64,000 nucleotides of DNA from Ascaris suum (GCA_013433145.1 CM024187.1:930001-994000), one strand, 5' to 3'. Shown: positions 52,301-63,230, counted from the first letter of the stretch. Program-made: numbers and translations. Notes: generated from the sequence alone by a model not told the origin.

Positions 52301-55300
52301 AGCAACTAGGCACGAAATTTGTGCAATGAGCATTTCTTGCAGCGCAAACGTGTCCAGCATTGGCACCATTTGCAAACGGTGAGCGCATTCTGGAATTTGG
52401 TGACGGAACTGGCTATGGAACAGTTTTTCGTTTCGAATGTGCCCCAGGCTTCAGACGTATCGGGGCAGCAACACTTCTCTGCCAAGCTAATGGGAAATGG
52501 TCGTTTGATCAGCCATCCTGCAAAAGTAAGTTCTACATTTTAAGAAACGTCAGATTGGCCTCGTGTTTTCACTCAGAATCCTCTCTAGTATCTCGGTAGC
52601 TGTCTAAATTATTCCGCGCGTTAAAGAATTAGCGGTTCCATACCTCGTTCTTCTCGCATGATACTTTGATTATTTCGCGTCCAGATTCAGATTTATTTTT
52701 ATGCAATTTGGGTTTGCGAGAGGCCTACCAAGGAGATTTTTTAAAGTCCACATTATATTGGGAGGTCTCAAACGTTGGAATTTTTTAGTGAAAAACCTCA
52801 TAGTGTGTACCGCCGAGAGGGTTGTATAATGACTGAGAAAATGGACTTCTATCTGGAGGTATGATAGGAAACTTGCAAGATTTGTTATGAGGTTGTAATG
52901 CTGCAGCCAAATAGAGTACTCTGTCGCCCGTGTCAATTCGAACTTGAAATCAACTGCGAAGATGTATATGATTGTTGATACTCTATTCTTTTCTTAAGTG
53001 CACAACAATGTTGTCCTTACCTGTGCATGTCTTGAAATGCAGTCATATCACCATCGGGGAGAGATATACAGATATACACGCTTAACTGAGCCTAAAAATT
53101 ATCTTACATTTGACTGCAAGTCGATTCGCATTTTTAACGAATGAGGCCAGATAATGCGCATTTAAGAAAATGGATATCTTGTAGGTCTTTATGAAGAGTT
53201 AATTCGGTTAGAATATGAGCTCACTTTGGTCGAGACTTATGAAAATGGCAGGTACTAATTTGTTAGCCGCTGTTCGAAATCTTGCAAAACATGCAGATTT
53301 ATTTCCTGGTCCAGCGTTAAGTAAGCAGTCACTGAATGAAGCCTCATTAAATATGCGAACTTGATTGATGAAATAGTTAAGGACAGTTAACTGACTGAAT
53401 GCTACCTGAGTACGCAATTGGCTGACCAATGAATACATATCAGCATTTACTATTGTGCATATTTTATGACTTCATCTCGCAAATATTAGGAGTGACGAAC
53501 TTGTGCCCATTTCATTCTAGTATCTCCGGCATGACTCTCCTCTTCCTCCGAGAAATTGTTTCAGAAGATAACGAATGCAATGAATAGTAATTGATCAAGT
53601 TGATCGTCTTGCTAAAGCGGATATTCAAAAAGGATATTGGTTTGCCAAATTGTAGTTAGCTTCCGCGATTTTTGATTTTCCGAAAGTTCAATCGTTTTTA
53701 AATACCATCGTCTTCTACAATACAACCTAAAATCATGAAGTTCTGATGATATCAGTAATAGCATTCAATTTTTTTAAATTTTTTTGCTTGAAGGATACTT
53801 GATTGAATCCGTTCGATATAAAATGCATTGTTTTATGCAAATGGCGCAAGAATTCCAATGTTTAGGGTTGTCATGCACAAGTATGCCACGAATAGCCAAC
53901 GGTGAAATCGTTATGGGAGAACGTTTCGAGGTTGGCGATTCAGTACGAATCGAATGCTTACCTGGATTCCGCTCAGTAGGTGCAGCTTCGTTGCGATGCT
54001 TGGCTAATCAGACACTTAGCGATGTGGCTGAATGCAGAGATATTGATGAATGTGCAGAGGGTTCGGCGGTTTGTAGCGCTCAAAGCACAAAATGCATCAA
54101 TATGCCTGGAGGCTATCACTGCCAATGTCTCAGTGGATTTCAACCACAACTTTGTAAGTACAATTTTACGTTAAATCGTTGATATGTGTCTTTATTTTGC
54201 TATGAAAATAATTTGTCATTGCGTTAAATCGTCATTGCTATGTGTCTTTATTTTTAGAAGATTCCATCGTTTATAGGGGAAGGAGACTACCAATTGCTTG
54301 ACAACTCAACGTCCAGTTTCGAAATATTTCCATTCGTAATAGTTTTTTTTTAGCGAGATCCCTTCCGATTTCTTTTGTCTAGTAGGAAACTTCGCGCCAC
54401 CAAGCATAGTCGGTGTGGCTCATTGCATCCGGTGGCAGTGCATATGATTGCATGATGCTTCCTACCTGATGTTTTTAAAGGGTGCCATTGAATGGATTGT
54501 TTATAATGAAAACTAATCTTATTTGCAGCTTGCACCTCCGCAACGACGATTAACGCAGTGATGGTCGAAGGAAGTTCAGAGAGCCGACAATTTCATGCTA
54601 GCGAGTATTCAACACTTGGTGGGTTAATTATCGTTCTTACTTATTGTTGACTATGGGATTCATATAACGTATTTTTTCATTATAAGTTAGCTTTCACTAT
54701 AGACGTTATTTATTCCTTCGTGTGTTTATTCGGATGAGTTGTTCCAGTCTATTGTTCATTTCTCTTGTTCAGCTGAATTGCCGTTACAATTCAAAGCCAA
54801 TTTGTGATTTTACACTATCGTATTTACGTTTTTGTTCATTTATTTTAATTTAGGGAAAAAACATACAAAAAGAATGTGAGTATAAACAGCAAGGAGGGAA
54901 GAAAACGTTTGCAAAGCATTTAGTCGGAGCGAACAGATATTCAATACATGACAGTAATAGTTGAGTGTAGATCAAATTAACAGCAGTTTAAAAGTTGAAC
55001 CATGAGTGCAATAACGATATCAGCAGGGAAGCAGATTCCAAATCCTAACATTGCGAAATTGGAAACTATGCCGAACACTGTTTTGATTGCAAATCTTTTG
55101 GCGAGCTGGAACTAACTCGTACGTCGACTTCGTGGCGGTGTAATGTTAGACATCTAACATCGAGAAGTGTAGAAAGAGATATGCATTTCTGGTATTGAGC
55201 TATAATATGAGATATGTTTACCTTGCTGTGGTTGCTACCTTCTTAAGGGCACTCTGTTGTTTCGTATAATGCATTTAATATTGAGTTATTCTTCCAAAGG

Positions 55301-58300
55301 CCTGCTGGAAATAGGCTAATGGAAATGCTACGATATGGTTAAGTTTCGGGGCATAAGATATTTTTGAACAGGTCTGATACTGCTGATAAGATGATTATTG
55401 GCCGCTAACACGAAACCGTAAATTTTCATACTATTGCGCTAACCACTGACCGACCGCCATTAGTTCAGGGATGTTAAAATAACGTTTGATTAGATGTCGC
55501 ACGACAAGATACAATTTTGTATTGGCACAATTAGACGGTGGGATATGCGTAGTAAGTAATTTCAGTGATTTAAAGTTGGCGTTTTTTCCCCTCTCGAAAA
55601 TATGCGCATCCCGTTGGCATACGCGTCCTAATTAACAGATGCTTTCGTGTGTATGGTAGATGAGATTGTCAACTTTTAATGCATGTTTCGTATCCACTGC
55701 TTTCATTTTTGAATAGAGTTGTATGAAAATTCGTTGATGTTTCTGAGAGATTCGCTTAACGGGTATCTTAGCACAATGAATATCCTCCTTCTACGCATAT
55801 TTCTACATGATAAAAGAAGTAAATTACTCTTAATTGACAGACGTGTTAACACTGTTAAGAGGATCTATGTTCGTTTGCTTCGTGAAATTCTCTCTTTTAT
55901 TCAGGTTGGTGCGCTGATGAGGAAGATCCACTACGAACAATAACCTTCACATTCGCTGTGCCAAAAATTGTCGAGCGATTACGTGTTGAGAAAACTTCAA
56001 ATGGCGCATATCCGACAGTGCTAGAAATAAAATATTCAAATCGCACTGGAATTCCACTCACTTTGTATTCTGCATCGAACATTACGGTTAGCCGTTATAC
56101 CGTAGTGACAACTACAGCGAAGATTTTTGTTTCAATCTTAGACAGGATCACGCTCGATTGTTTTCGGAGATGACCCCGATCTCCGAGCGAGGTTTCGGAT
56201 TTCTAGTTTAACATATGTGTAAATGCAATGCTCGTAATATATAAGCTAGAGCTATGCTTACTCAACTTCATTTTTTCCTAAGAGTTTTCTTCTACAATTC
56301 CAATATCATGGGATCATTGGTCCAGTTCATATTTGAGTTACTATTTTTATCATTACTCTTATTACTATAACCATCAACAGTGTTATTATTGTGGTTAGGA
56401 CAACTAATACCGTTACCATCATTACTATTACTCCTACGTGCATGCGTATGCGGTGCAAACTGTAGTTAACTAATTTCTTTTAGAAACTGATGACGCGCAA
56501 TGTTGCAATAGTTGGAGGTGAGCTGCTCGTGCTTCCTCGACCAGTTGAAGCTCGAGTGCTGCAGTTGAGAATCGAGCAGTTTTCATCGCATCCTTGTGTG
56601 AAACTCGAAGTGCTTGGTTGCCACAAGACCAATTGTCTCGGTATGTGCACTTTGCCGTGTTTTGTTGAGAAAGAAATTCCAGAGCTTATTTGCTTCACGG
56701 GTGGAGAGGATTGAAGGATGCCTATGTCTGAAATGTTCTTTGAAAATTGACTCATGTTTTTCAACGCGTCATTTTCCTCATTTACTTGCTCATTTGATTG
56801 ACATTTAACTACTAATAATGTAAATAATATTGTGGTTGACTAAGATTAATGAGTGTAGCATACTGCTATATAAGTTTTCATTTTTTTGAAGTGGACATCT
56901 GCAGAAGTTATTTTCTACAAGTTCCTTTGAAAGTGAGCCTCTTATGTATTTGAAGTAGGCCTCTTATTTGTAAGACCGCCACAGTAGGCTTCTGCTCAGG
57001 AAGGCCTCTATTCAGCAAATATTACTTATTTATTTTTATTGTATATGATTTATATGAACTTCAACAACGGTTTAGATTCCACACTAATGGCGATTTTTAT
57101 AGCACTGGGAAAGGTGATTGCGAAATTTCGCAGTTTTTGCTGAGCGATTTCGAGGTATTTGAGAAATCATAGAAAATGGAGAAGGTGGGGGGGGGGGGGG
57201 GATGGGAAGTGTGTAGCTTGTGACCGTAAATAATACGATTATAAGCAGTTTCTACTGAAAATGGTTAACTTGAGAGACGATGCAGTTAATAATTGTTTTA
57301 AAGTGGGATTCTGTTCAGACATAAACGAATGCGAAAGAAATAACGGCAACTGTGAGCAGATTTGTATAAACTCACAAGGCTCTTACCGCTGCGCTTGTGA
57401 GACTGGCTTTGATTTGCTAGTCGAAGATGGTCAGGGAGGTGTCCACGTCAAGGTCAGTTTACGATTGCCTTAATGTCTCTTTTTTTAATTTCTAATAAGT
57501 TGTCTGCGATTAACAATAGACATGTTCAGAACACGAGCCCAGGAGAATAAAGAAGTTTCGTATGCTTCTGTTTCTCAGTGCTTGGCTAAATGTTAGCAAA
57601 TGAAACGACCACTTTTCGACTGCGAGTTGTGGCGGTGCATTTTGCTTATCACTTTTGAGGGTTTCTTTGAAGTGCTCAAAAGCGGTACGCAAATCAACGG
57701 ATCTAGGTGGTCTCAGTTGCTTTTTAATAATTTATGTGGTTTATAGGCAGTTGAAAGTAAATGATTTGAGTTCGGTTTGTTATGTAGATTTTGGGGTCCC
57801 TGTTTTGCCATATTGTCGAATCCGTGCAGTGGACCCAGCATCATGGATTTTCGCAGTGTTTCGCAAATCAGAATGTGCGTAGTAGATATTGTTTTCTTGA
57901 GACTTTTATTTCTACGTTCTTGGCGTCGAAATTAGCAAAGTAAATGATGTCACTGCCTATGTTTACGTTACTTAAATCGTTTAGACAAAATAAGAAAACA
58001 AATGTTATAGGATAGACAAACAAGTATGAATAAGGGGAAGGGAAATAAGCTATGAGTTAACAGCCAAGAGATTCCATCTGCAAGACCACTGCAACTCGAG
58101 CTTTTCAGGATGGGCGTCGTACGTACTGTTGTCCTAATAAAGAGATCATCTTACTGAGGTTTTTACAGAACCTTGTTTACGGACGATTATGAGAGTATAA
58201 AGACATTGTAAACGAGCTGGAGTGGGTCATATATATAGAAGTGCAAAATGTTTTATCATAAGTATGGAAAATATTCTTCCCGAAATGGTCGCTTCTTGAT

Positions 58301-61300
58301 GAATGACAGTGATAATGCATTAAAGTGGGTTTACTGTTTTTGCTTCCTGTTATACTGGAAGTGCAACAGGTCGTGTCAACGATATCAAAATGACGAGCAG
58401 AATACGAACTTCGCTATGCGCCCTATAAAAGGATGCTAAAAATGTGCATAATATAGGAGGGCGAGACTGGACTCAATTCACTGGACGTTATTCGCTTCAA
58501 TCAGACTTGCGTGCCCCGCGCATGCTCTAATCTCACCTCACCATTGAACGGTCTTTTGCTTTCGACTGCGAAAACGTTCCATTTTCCGATGGTCGTGCAA
58601 TTCCAATGTGATTTTGCCTACCAGGTGTGTTTTCCAATATTGGTGACACCATTCATTTCAGATATCTTTTAGCTAATGGGAATGAAAAGTTGTCTATTTT
58701 TACACGTCTTTGCAACACGGCATGCAAAGGTAATTGCGCCATCGTTGAGCGAAATGCATCTCAAACAAGGCTGTAATGTTATAACTGACTTCAGGATTGA
58801 TGTGTGCATTTTCTGGTGGTTGTGATAGGTGGGTCCTTACCGCAGACATCGTTTTTTAATTAACTTCTTTCTCCTGCCTGATTTTCGATTCTCCACTCAC
58901 TTCAGAAATTTCTGGCTTGCTTTGATGTTCTCACTTAGAAGGTTTCACTTCTCTTTACTTCTTTCAATTCAAAAATTTACACTGTCTTGGATAACCTTTA
59001 AGGTCCCGCTTTGTTTTAGCATTTTAGCATTCTTCCAGCGCATGGATAATTGTTTAGTTCATAGTCAGCAGGAATCAAATGCTGCCCGAGAGAATAAGAT
59101 TTCAAGGAGCAATGCAAAATGCGCTAACCGAATCGATGAAGAATTTAGCATTACGTAAAGGACTTCATAGTCATTCTTCTTGCTTGGTAGAATGATTGGG
59201 ATGCCGCTTGGTGCTTTTTGATGAGTTGGTGGCACAAAAGTCAAAGTTTACCCAAATTGAGAAGAGAGTTGTCTTCGAGGATGGTCTGGTGTTCCAGCAA
59301 AAATCTTAGGATCCAGCACTCCCGATATCCTGCCAATTTTCTATTCTGGCGTTCCTGGGTACACTACCGGCTTTTTATGGTTTGCTTGAAATCTCCTATC
59401 TTCCCCAATGACGAATGTCTACTTTTGCCTATGCTGGCAGTAATAATACATCAATAAATTTAATTAATCAGCATTTCTTACCCTGAGTCCGATGACTGTT
59501 AAAAAGAGGAGGATGGAAGAGGGGCTCATCATTTGGCTGCTATCTGTTTTGCTTTCATGAAAGTCTTGTTAAGCTCTACTTCGAATTTGTATAGATGATG
59601 GGAGCGAGTCACTTGAAGTGTATGCAGGATGGTACATGGAACGGCACAGCACCACTTTGTCTTCGTAAGTTGCTTTTTCGTTGTTTTTTTTTTATTGATA
59701 GCGCACTGCATAATGGAGATACGCATCTAGTTATTACTGCTGTACTTGTTTCGGAGGCAGTCGAGCAATCTTTTTCTTTGGACGCTTATGATGCGTTGAT
59801 GCCCACGCTTGTGATACATATGCTTTTGCATTTCCGCAAATAGAACAAAATTAATTATCTTTGCATAGGCACACACAAACACTTTTATTCTGCATTCACA
59901 TTCCTTCTGATTGGCTGAGTCTCATTAAATATTTGTGCTTATTACTGTCACATAGCACATACTATTGCATGGGGGGACTGCTCTAGTGGCTTGATTCACG
60001 GTGCTGCAGGGTTTGTTGATGCATAATAATTGCCTATTCATAGAGTGTATTTGGGATGGACCGGAATGACCAAAGTCGCCAGGACCAGGCCGGAATTGCA
60101 ATTTTTAAAAGTCGCCCAAAATTCAAAAGACCAAAACGGTTCGAAAAATGATTTCACGGAACATAGAGGTTGAACGATCCCTCACAGTGTTTTATTAAAC
60201 CTGCCAGTTTGAAGCAGTAGAGCAGGACTGTACCATGGCTGAATTTGGAATCATGTGCCGCTGGAGTGAGGTTATTCATTGTTCGCGATTAAAGATCAGG
60301 ATATCCATTGTAAGCGCTTGTCCTCCAGGATGTGACGCGCAACGTTCCTGCTTGAAAAGATAATTGCTTGGCAAGAAAAGGCAGTATGTGCAGTGAGCGC
60401 ATGACGGTGTGAGTAGGCTTGAAATTGTTCGTTCTCAATCAACATCTTGTCAACATATATCAACAAATTGGATACAGAAACGTGCAAATTGATTTGAACA
60501 TGGAAGTACCTAGGTGTGGGTCGTTAATTATGTCAACAAGTGTCAAATAGAAATCTCAAGGGCTTTATTAGATAATAGAACCTTTAAGGCAGATTGTATT
60601 CTCTACTCCCGTTTTTCATATAATTATAAACCGTCATTATTGAGCGCATCAATGGAAGAGTGACATCGGATTTTCAGGAAGAGTTCGGATATGTAAGTAT
60701 GTGAAGTGAACGTTCAAATATTCAAATAATGCATACAAAGAAAGAGATATAAACATTCTTTAAAATGAGGAAGGAAGCATTCTCAAAGGATCGCTAGAAA
60801 ACAATAGCGCTTCCTCGGCAACAATTTTCGGACTTTGAGAATCTGGTCTTAGCTAGACGTCCGATAAAGCTTATATGTGGTCTTCTGTTTCTGCTACTAC
60901 AAGACTCTGAACGTGAACTAGAGAATTTTGAACGTTTTCGTTTAGCGCACAATTAATCAAACACCACGTTGCGAAGTGGGAGGCAAAAAACCATTGGGAA
61001 CCGCAAGTTCTGACTTGTTACGGTGCTACCTCGACGATTTTTTTTTCGTCTCGCCGAGGATTTTCGACGTAACATTGCTTTTTTTTTTTCAATTAGAACG
61101 AAGAACTCACCTGTCAAAAAATTCACCTGCGTAAATCAGCGACGTAAATCAATTAAATTTCAGCCGCTACTTGCCAAGGTGTTCGCAATAATTCGGCGAT
61201 TGGTCTATTTGTTTCACCAGAAAACAGTACGGTTGCTTATGGACGCAACGTTTCCATTGTTTGCAGCCAACAAAATCGGCCTTGTTAGTTTCTTTTTTTT

Positions 61301-63230
61301 TTAAATTTGTGGTTGATGTTCATTGCTAGCATATCCTCGATTCTTCAGCACCTTTAATTGTTTAATGCTTGATAGAATGCATACTTATTTATTACTTTCT
61401 CAGAATATTCGTCATAGGTACTCAAAAGGCAAGCTGAGCATTGAAGATGGCTTTTATTCAAGGCTATATCATATCTTTATACACATTTGGGTTATATCAA
61501 AACCTAAGCTTATAGGATTCCACTGTGATGTATGCACGTTTCCACTCTTCATATTGCTCCTTCATTTACCAAATCTTTGTTATCATATTCTTTTAGGACT
61601 AAAAAGCGAAGAAAAAATTGTTATACGTAACCAGAGTGCAGAGATAAGACTGCAAACTTCATTATGATGCACTATTATAAGGCAGGAGTCTATGTAACGT
61701 TTTTCTGGAGCACATCTGGCTTGAAAATTTGAAATGTGGTGAAGGAATAAGGGAGTTTTTTTTCTCTGTTAGGGAAACATTGTTCAACGATGAGGTGATG
61801 TTCAGCTAGCGTTTTTGATGTTGTTGAAATCGAGTCCATGAATGTCAGCTGCTCACATCCACTAGCAAGCTTACGTTTTTGCATTTTCAGCAAGCAACTC
61901 GCAGCTTTCTTCTTTCCGTCAATGTATCTATGACCCTCAGGAAGATGGCCGAGATTATTGGCTATCTGGAGCTGAGGTCGACTGTCCACTTGTGGATTGT
62001 GGTCCACCACCATCTCTAGCCGGTGCCTTCTATGATGGCGATGACTATTCTCACAAGGTAATCTCTTACGTACTTCGCAGCCACTGCCACTGTTCAATTT
62101 CGAAATGAGTTCATCCTGATTCCCAGTAAAAGGCAGCGGTTGATAGCTTCCTGTTGCCACGAATACTATAGGGAAGTGATGTTTTAGGTGAGGTGGATTT
62201 ATAGATGGCCAAAGCAGTCGAGGGAGGGAGTGGAGGTGAAGGAAACCAAAGTTCCAAAAAATTAGGGGTACGACGACGACTTCTTTCCCAAAAACTGTTC
62301 TTAAATGGTGTATGAGGAGGTTATGAAAGTTGAATGGGCGCGCAGCTTCAAGAAAAATCCAACAGCCAATAGAAAAGTTGTGATTTTGATGATAGATGGA
62401 TCTATATGGTTCCAAAACTTTTTTGTAGGGAGTTCAGGAAAACCTAACGTCTTGCGAAAGAAAATGGACTACAATTGCAAGAAAGTAATTAAGTAATTAA
62501 AATAATTAGCTCCTTGTATTTAATATATAGATCAATATGTTTTTAATCTTTTAAACTAAATGAAGGCATTAATAAGAAAATAAGCGCAGTGTCCATGAAG
62601 AGGCGAAAATACGGCTAACTTTGACAGTTGTAGCAGTAATTGAGCAGTTTGTTTGGTGGAGTAGGCAAAAAATGAAAAGGCGCTGCTGGGAATGGGTTTG
62701 AATATGATTAGACGAGATGCTTCGGAACGCTCAGTAAATCTATTCTTGTTTACTGCCGTCACTGTTGCCGTAATACCCAGTTTTCTCAGAATAATTCGCT
62801 GGAAAATTACATTGTTTACTCGTTTAAGAGTTCGCTTTCTCGTCGAAATTCGTTCTTTCATAAGTTTTTTTGAGAAATAAAAAGGCGAAACGAGACAGCA
62901 TTCAGATGGCTTGCTTCGAATAGCGCTAGAAATTGAAAAAGTGTCCCAAAATGGAACCGTCTTTCAGAAATTTTCTTTCTGGACGCATAACAATCGCATC
63001 GTGTTTCTGGATGACCATTTTAGGCCGAGACTTCTTTCAATAAATTCGTTGACTCCAATCTATGTCTTAGCGCTGCTGACTTCCCTCTTGACCAGGTTGT
63101 GTTGGCTGCCTGATTAGCTAATGACTTAAACACCGGGTAGCATAAGGCCATATAGCTGTGGCCTGAAAGCGTTTTATTCTGAAGACATAGATTTTTGAGT
63201 CGCAGGTGGCGGGATCCTTCGGTTACACGT
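28313..63230 (+). CDS. Large extracellular mosaic protein: CTLD-LDLa-CUB3-CCP-EGF-F5/8C-EGF-CCP
   Basis: One multi-exon gene encodes a secreted or cell-surface mosaic protein. Twenty-six exons from 30361 to 62057 total 3,876 nt (1,292 codons), and every junction agrees in splice phase. Domain order is: a unique N-terminal region, C-type lectin, LDLa, CUB x3, CCP x3, CCP plus Ca-binding EGF, F5/8C discoidin, EGF, and CCP modules that continue past the window. Most modules are bounded by phase-1 introns, the pattern of exon-shuffled extracellular domains. Such domains bind glycans, calcium or protein ligands. In nematodes CUB/LDLa and CCP proteins (LEV-10, LEV-9) cluster acetylcholine receptors, so a scaffold or adhesion role is a reasonable inference. 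The true start is unsettled, with candidates at 28313 and near 30082. The 3' end lies outside the window. Confidence 0.85.
29980..30171 (+). CDS. Candidate N-terminal exon with one in-frame TGA
   Basis: A strong acceptor, TATTTTTCCAG, precedes a 192-nt block that is in phase 0 at both ends. It encodes [20 protein letters not shown], a TGA at 30040-30042, and then a frame ending in [20 protein letters not shown] followed by SE before the donor GTAATG. The last part (30098-30171) is the most convincing and joins in phase to 30361. Either the TGA is an error, or a short exon starts at the ACAG before 30098, or an upstream gene ends at the TGA. Confidence 0.35.
30361..30459 (+). CDS. Mosaic gene exon, unique N-terminal region
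   Basis: The acceptor GCGTTTCAG and donor GTAAGA bound 33 codons in phase 0, reading [20 protein letters not shown] and [13 protein letters not shown]. No named domain was recognised. A perfect 8-bp hairpin (AAGACCAC/GTGGTCTT) begins directly at the donor. Confidence 0.65.
32431..32476 (+). CDS. Mosaic gene small exon, unique N-terminal region
   Basis: The acceptor TTTTGTAGCCAG and donor GTGAAG bound 46 nt encoding [15 protein letters not shown], going from phase 0 to phase 1. It fits exactly between its neighbours in phase. An alternative acceptor four bases earlier (TTTTGTAG) would break the frame. Confidence 0.5.
32825..33190. mobile_element. Possible solo LTR of a retrotransposon (in intron)
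   Basis: About 350 bases show LTR-like promoter architecture: a TATA box GCGTATATAAG at 32958-32968, a downstream start-like CATTAGAGTCAG, and an AATAAA at 33116-33121. The stretch ends GAGTTGTAACA. No clear target-site duplication or internal coding region was seen, so a solo LTR or an unrelated promoter-like sequence are both possible. Confidence 0.3.
33209..33289. repeat. Long inverted repeat (hairpin)
   Basis: Arms of 33-34 bases at 33209-33241 and 33256-33289 are complementary except for one G/A difference. Each contains GAGGAAATGTTGTAAC or its complement. The loop is 14 bases. It could be the remnant of a foldback or MITE element, and it adjoins the LTR-like stretch. Confidence 0.85.
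34176..34351 (+). CDS. Mosaic gene exon, unique region with dibasic RKQR
   Basis: The acceptor CGTTCTTCAG and donor GTAAGT bound 176 nt, phase 1 to phase 0. It encodes a basic [11 protein letters not shown] at the start, then [34 protein letters not shown] and TETRNV. RKQR fits the furin-type R-x-[KR]-R pattern, so the N-terminal segment may be cleaved off. The fold is not recognised. Confidence 0.65.
34537..38391 (+). CDS. C-type lectin-like domain (four exons)
   Basis: Exons 34537-34688, 36592-36707, 37000-37127 and 38298-38391 encode one C-type lectin fold. Signatures in order are [81 protein letters not shown], and [15 protein letters not shown]. The QPD triplet is associated with galactose-type binding, but the usual WND calcium motif is replaced by WSL, with Asp next to MC. 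Calcium-dependent sugar binding is therefore doubtful. The last exon also carries CIKG, the first Cys of the following LDLa domain. Confidence 0.9.
39393..39491 (+). CDS. LDL-receptor class A domain
   Basis: A single 99-nt exon with phase-1 boundaries encodes [20 protein letters not shown] and [12 protein letters not shown]. With the Cys from the end of the lectin exon it has all six LDLa cysteines and the acidic calcium cage (D-x-S-D-E). It is a calcium-stabilised ligand-binding module. Confidence 0.93.
40463..42191 (+). CDS. CUB domain 1 (two exons)
   Basis: Exons 40463-40602 and 41981-42191 encode [20 protein letters not shown], then [30 protein letters not shown], and GFQATWRA. TPNYPxxY and the C-x-W motif are CUB hallmarks. 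Glu and Asp at the calcium-binding positions (ETEEFHD) and a later SDAHLQG fit a Ca-binding CUB. Only the first of the two usual disulfides is present. Confidence 0.92.
42192..45830. other. Long intron, no second gene confirmed
   Basis: This 3.6-kb intron separates CUB1 from CUB2. It contains two adjacent minus-strand open frames (43957-44157 and 44112-44351) that look somewhat protein-like but match no known family, possibly an old transposon fragment. A block of short AT-rich sequence fills the rest. Confidence 0.45.
45831..46430 (+). CDS. CUB domain 2 (two exons)
   Basis: Exons 45831-45973 and 46229-46430 encode [38 protein letters not shown], then [18 protein letters not shown] and [14 protein letters not shown], SPxFPxxYP and the C-x-W are CUB hallmarks. 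The calcium-site acidic residues E and D (in LEAPHD) are present. The second disulfide is absent, as in CUB1. Confidence 0.93.
47749..48654 (+). CDS. CUB domain 3 (two exons), divergent
   Basis: Exons 47749-47927 and 48489-48654 encode [20 protein letters not shown], then [31 protein letters not shown], and [14 protein letters not shown] and the Cys positions identify the CUB fold, but the usual YP-x-C-x-W is altered (SQRCVYTV). It lacks the second disulfide and is the least typical of the three. Confidence 0.85.
49389..49571 (+). CDS. CCP (sushi) domain 1
   Basis: A single 183-nt exon with phase-1 boundaries encodes [20 protein letters not shown], then [25 protein letters not shown], and IPDCQ. 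Four Cys, the GFxF turn and the GxW before the last Cys are canonical for complement control modules. Confidence 0.94.
50903..51085 (+). CDS. CCP (sushi) domain 2
   Basis: Again exactly 183 nt and phase 1-1. It encodes [20 protein letters not shown], then [29 protein letters not shown]. The four-Cys CCP pattern with GRW is complete. Confidence 0.94.
52343..52525 (+). CDS. CCP (sushi) domain 3
   Basis: The third consecutive 183-nt, phase 1-1 exon. It encodes [20 protein letters not shown], then [20 protein letters not shown] and [13 protein letters not shown]. It is a canonical CCP module. Confidence 0.95.
53866..54153 (+). CDS. CCP domain 4 fused to Ca-binding EGF domain
   Basis: One 288-nt exon holds a CCP ([45 protein letters not shown]) followed directly by a calcium-binding EGF module. 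The EGF reads [34 protein letters not shown]; its sixth Cys is in the next exon (SCTS). DIDEC and the N-x-G-G-Y motif mark calcium binding and possible Asp/Asn hydroxylation. The CCP lacks the usual Trp before its last Cys. Confidence 0.93.
54157..54258. repeat. Two-copy direct repeat in intron
   Basis: CGTTAAATCGTTGATATGTG and CGTTAAATCGTCATTGCTAT both lead into TGTGTCTTTATTTT. The copies begin about 50-55 bases apart, directly after the donor of the CCP4/EGF exon. Confidence 0.7.
54529..56640 (+). CDS. F5/8 type C (discoidin) domain (three exons)
   Basis: Exons 54529-54618, 55905-56086 and 56484-56640 encode one discoidin-like beta-barrel. It has the Cys near the start ([17 protein letters not shown]), the diagnostic [24 protein letters not shown], and near the end [20 protein letters not shown] followed by GC. 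The pattern GxWxA/Cxx and the final [18 protein letters not shown] fit coagulation factor 5/8 C domains, which bind lipids, glycans or collagen. The domain ends HKTNCL before an EGF. Confidence 0.9.
56335..56435. repeat. Degenerate ATT/ACC trinucleotide tract
   Basis: About 100 bases within the discoidin intron are dominated by imperfect TTATTACTA/ACCATCATT units. It is simple sequence with no evident function. Confidence 0.5.
57187..57201. repeat. 15-base poly-G tract in intron
   Basis: An uninterrupted run of 15 G precedes the second EGF exon. It is the only long G tract in the right half of the window; five others cluster in the first 9 kb. Confidence 0.9.
57319..57452 (+). CDS. Ca-binding EGF domain 2
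   Basis: One exon, phase 1 to 0, encodes [37 protein letters not shown] and [13 protein letters not shown] and the N-x-x-G-S-Y turn mark calcium binding. The sixth Cys is probably in the next exon. Confidence 0.93.
58457..59664 (+). CDS. CCP domain 5 with preceding linker (two exons)
   Basis: Exons 58457-58624 and 59595-59664 encode the linker [16 protein letters not shown], then the [53 protein letters not shown] and APLCL. SPLNG, the Cys spacing and GTW are CCP hallmarks. Confidence 0.92.
59665..61163. other. Intron, nothing recognised
   Basis: About 1.5 kb between CCP5 and CCP6 exons. No motif, repeat or secondary gene could be supported on either strand. Confidence 0.5.
61164..62057 (+). 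CDS. CCP domain 6 and start of CCP 7 (two exons)
   Basis: Exons 61164-61283 and 61891-62057 encode [37 protein letters not shown], then [20 protein letters not shown] and EVDCP. This is a divergent CCP with the Trp before the last Cys. [20 protein letters not shown] then begins another CCP. The second exon ends in phase 0 at a GTAATC donor. Confidence 0.88.
63206..63230 (+). CDS. Candidate 25-nt exon continuing CCP 7
   Basis: The acceptor GAGTCGCAG and donor GTAAGA bound 25 nt encoding VAGSFGYT plus one base of the next codon, which could be Cys. Phase 0 matches the preceding exon, and the text fits the F-x-Y-x-C strand of a CCP. It is very short, so chance is possible. Confidence 0.45.

Noticed and set aside
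61690..62415. 241-codon minus-strand open frame, the longest in the window
   Set aside because: It runs antisense through the CCP exon at 61891-62057, whose sense frame has clear sushi motifs and good splice sites. The antisense peptide is His-rich with no domain and appears to be a shadow.
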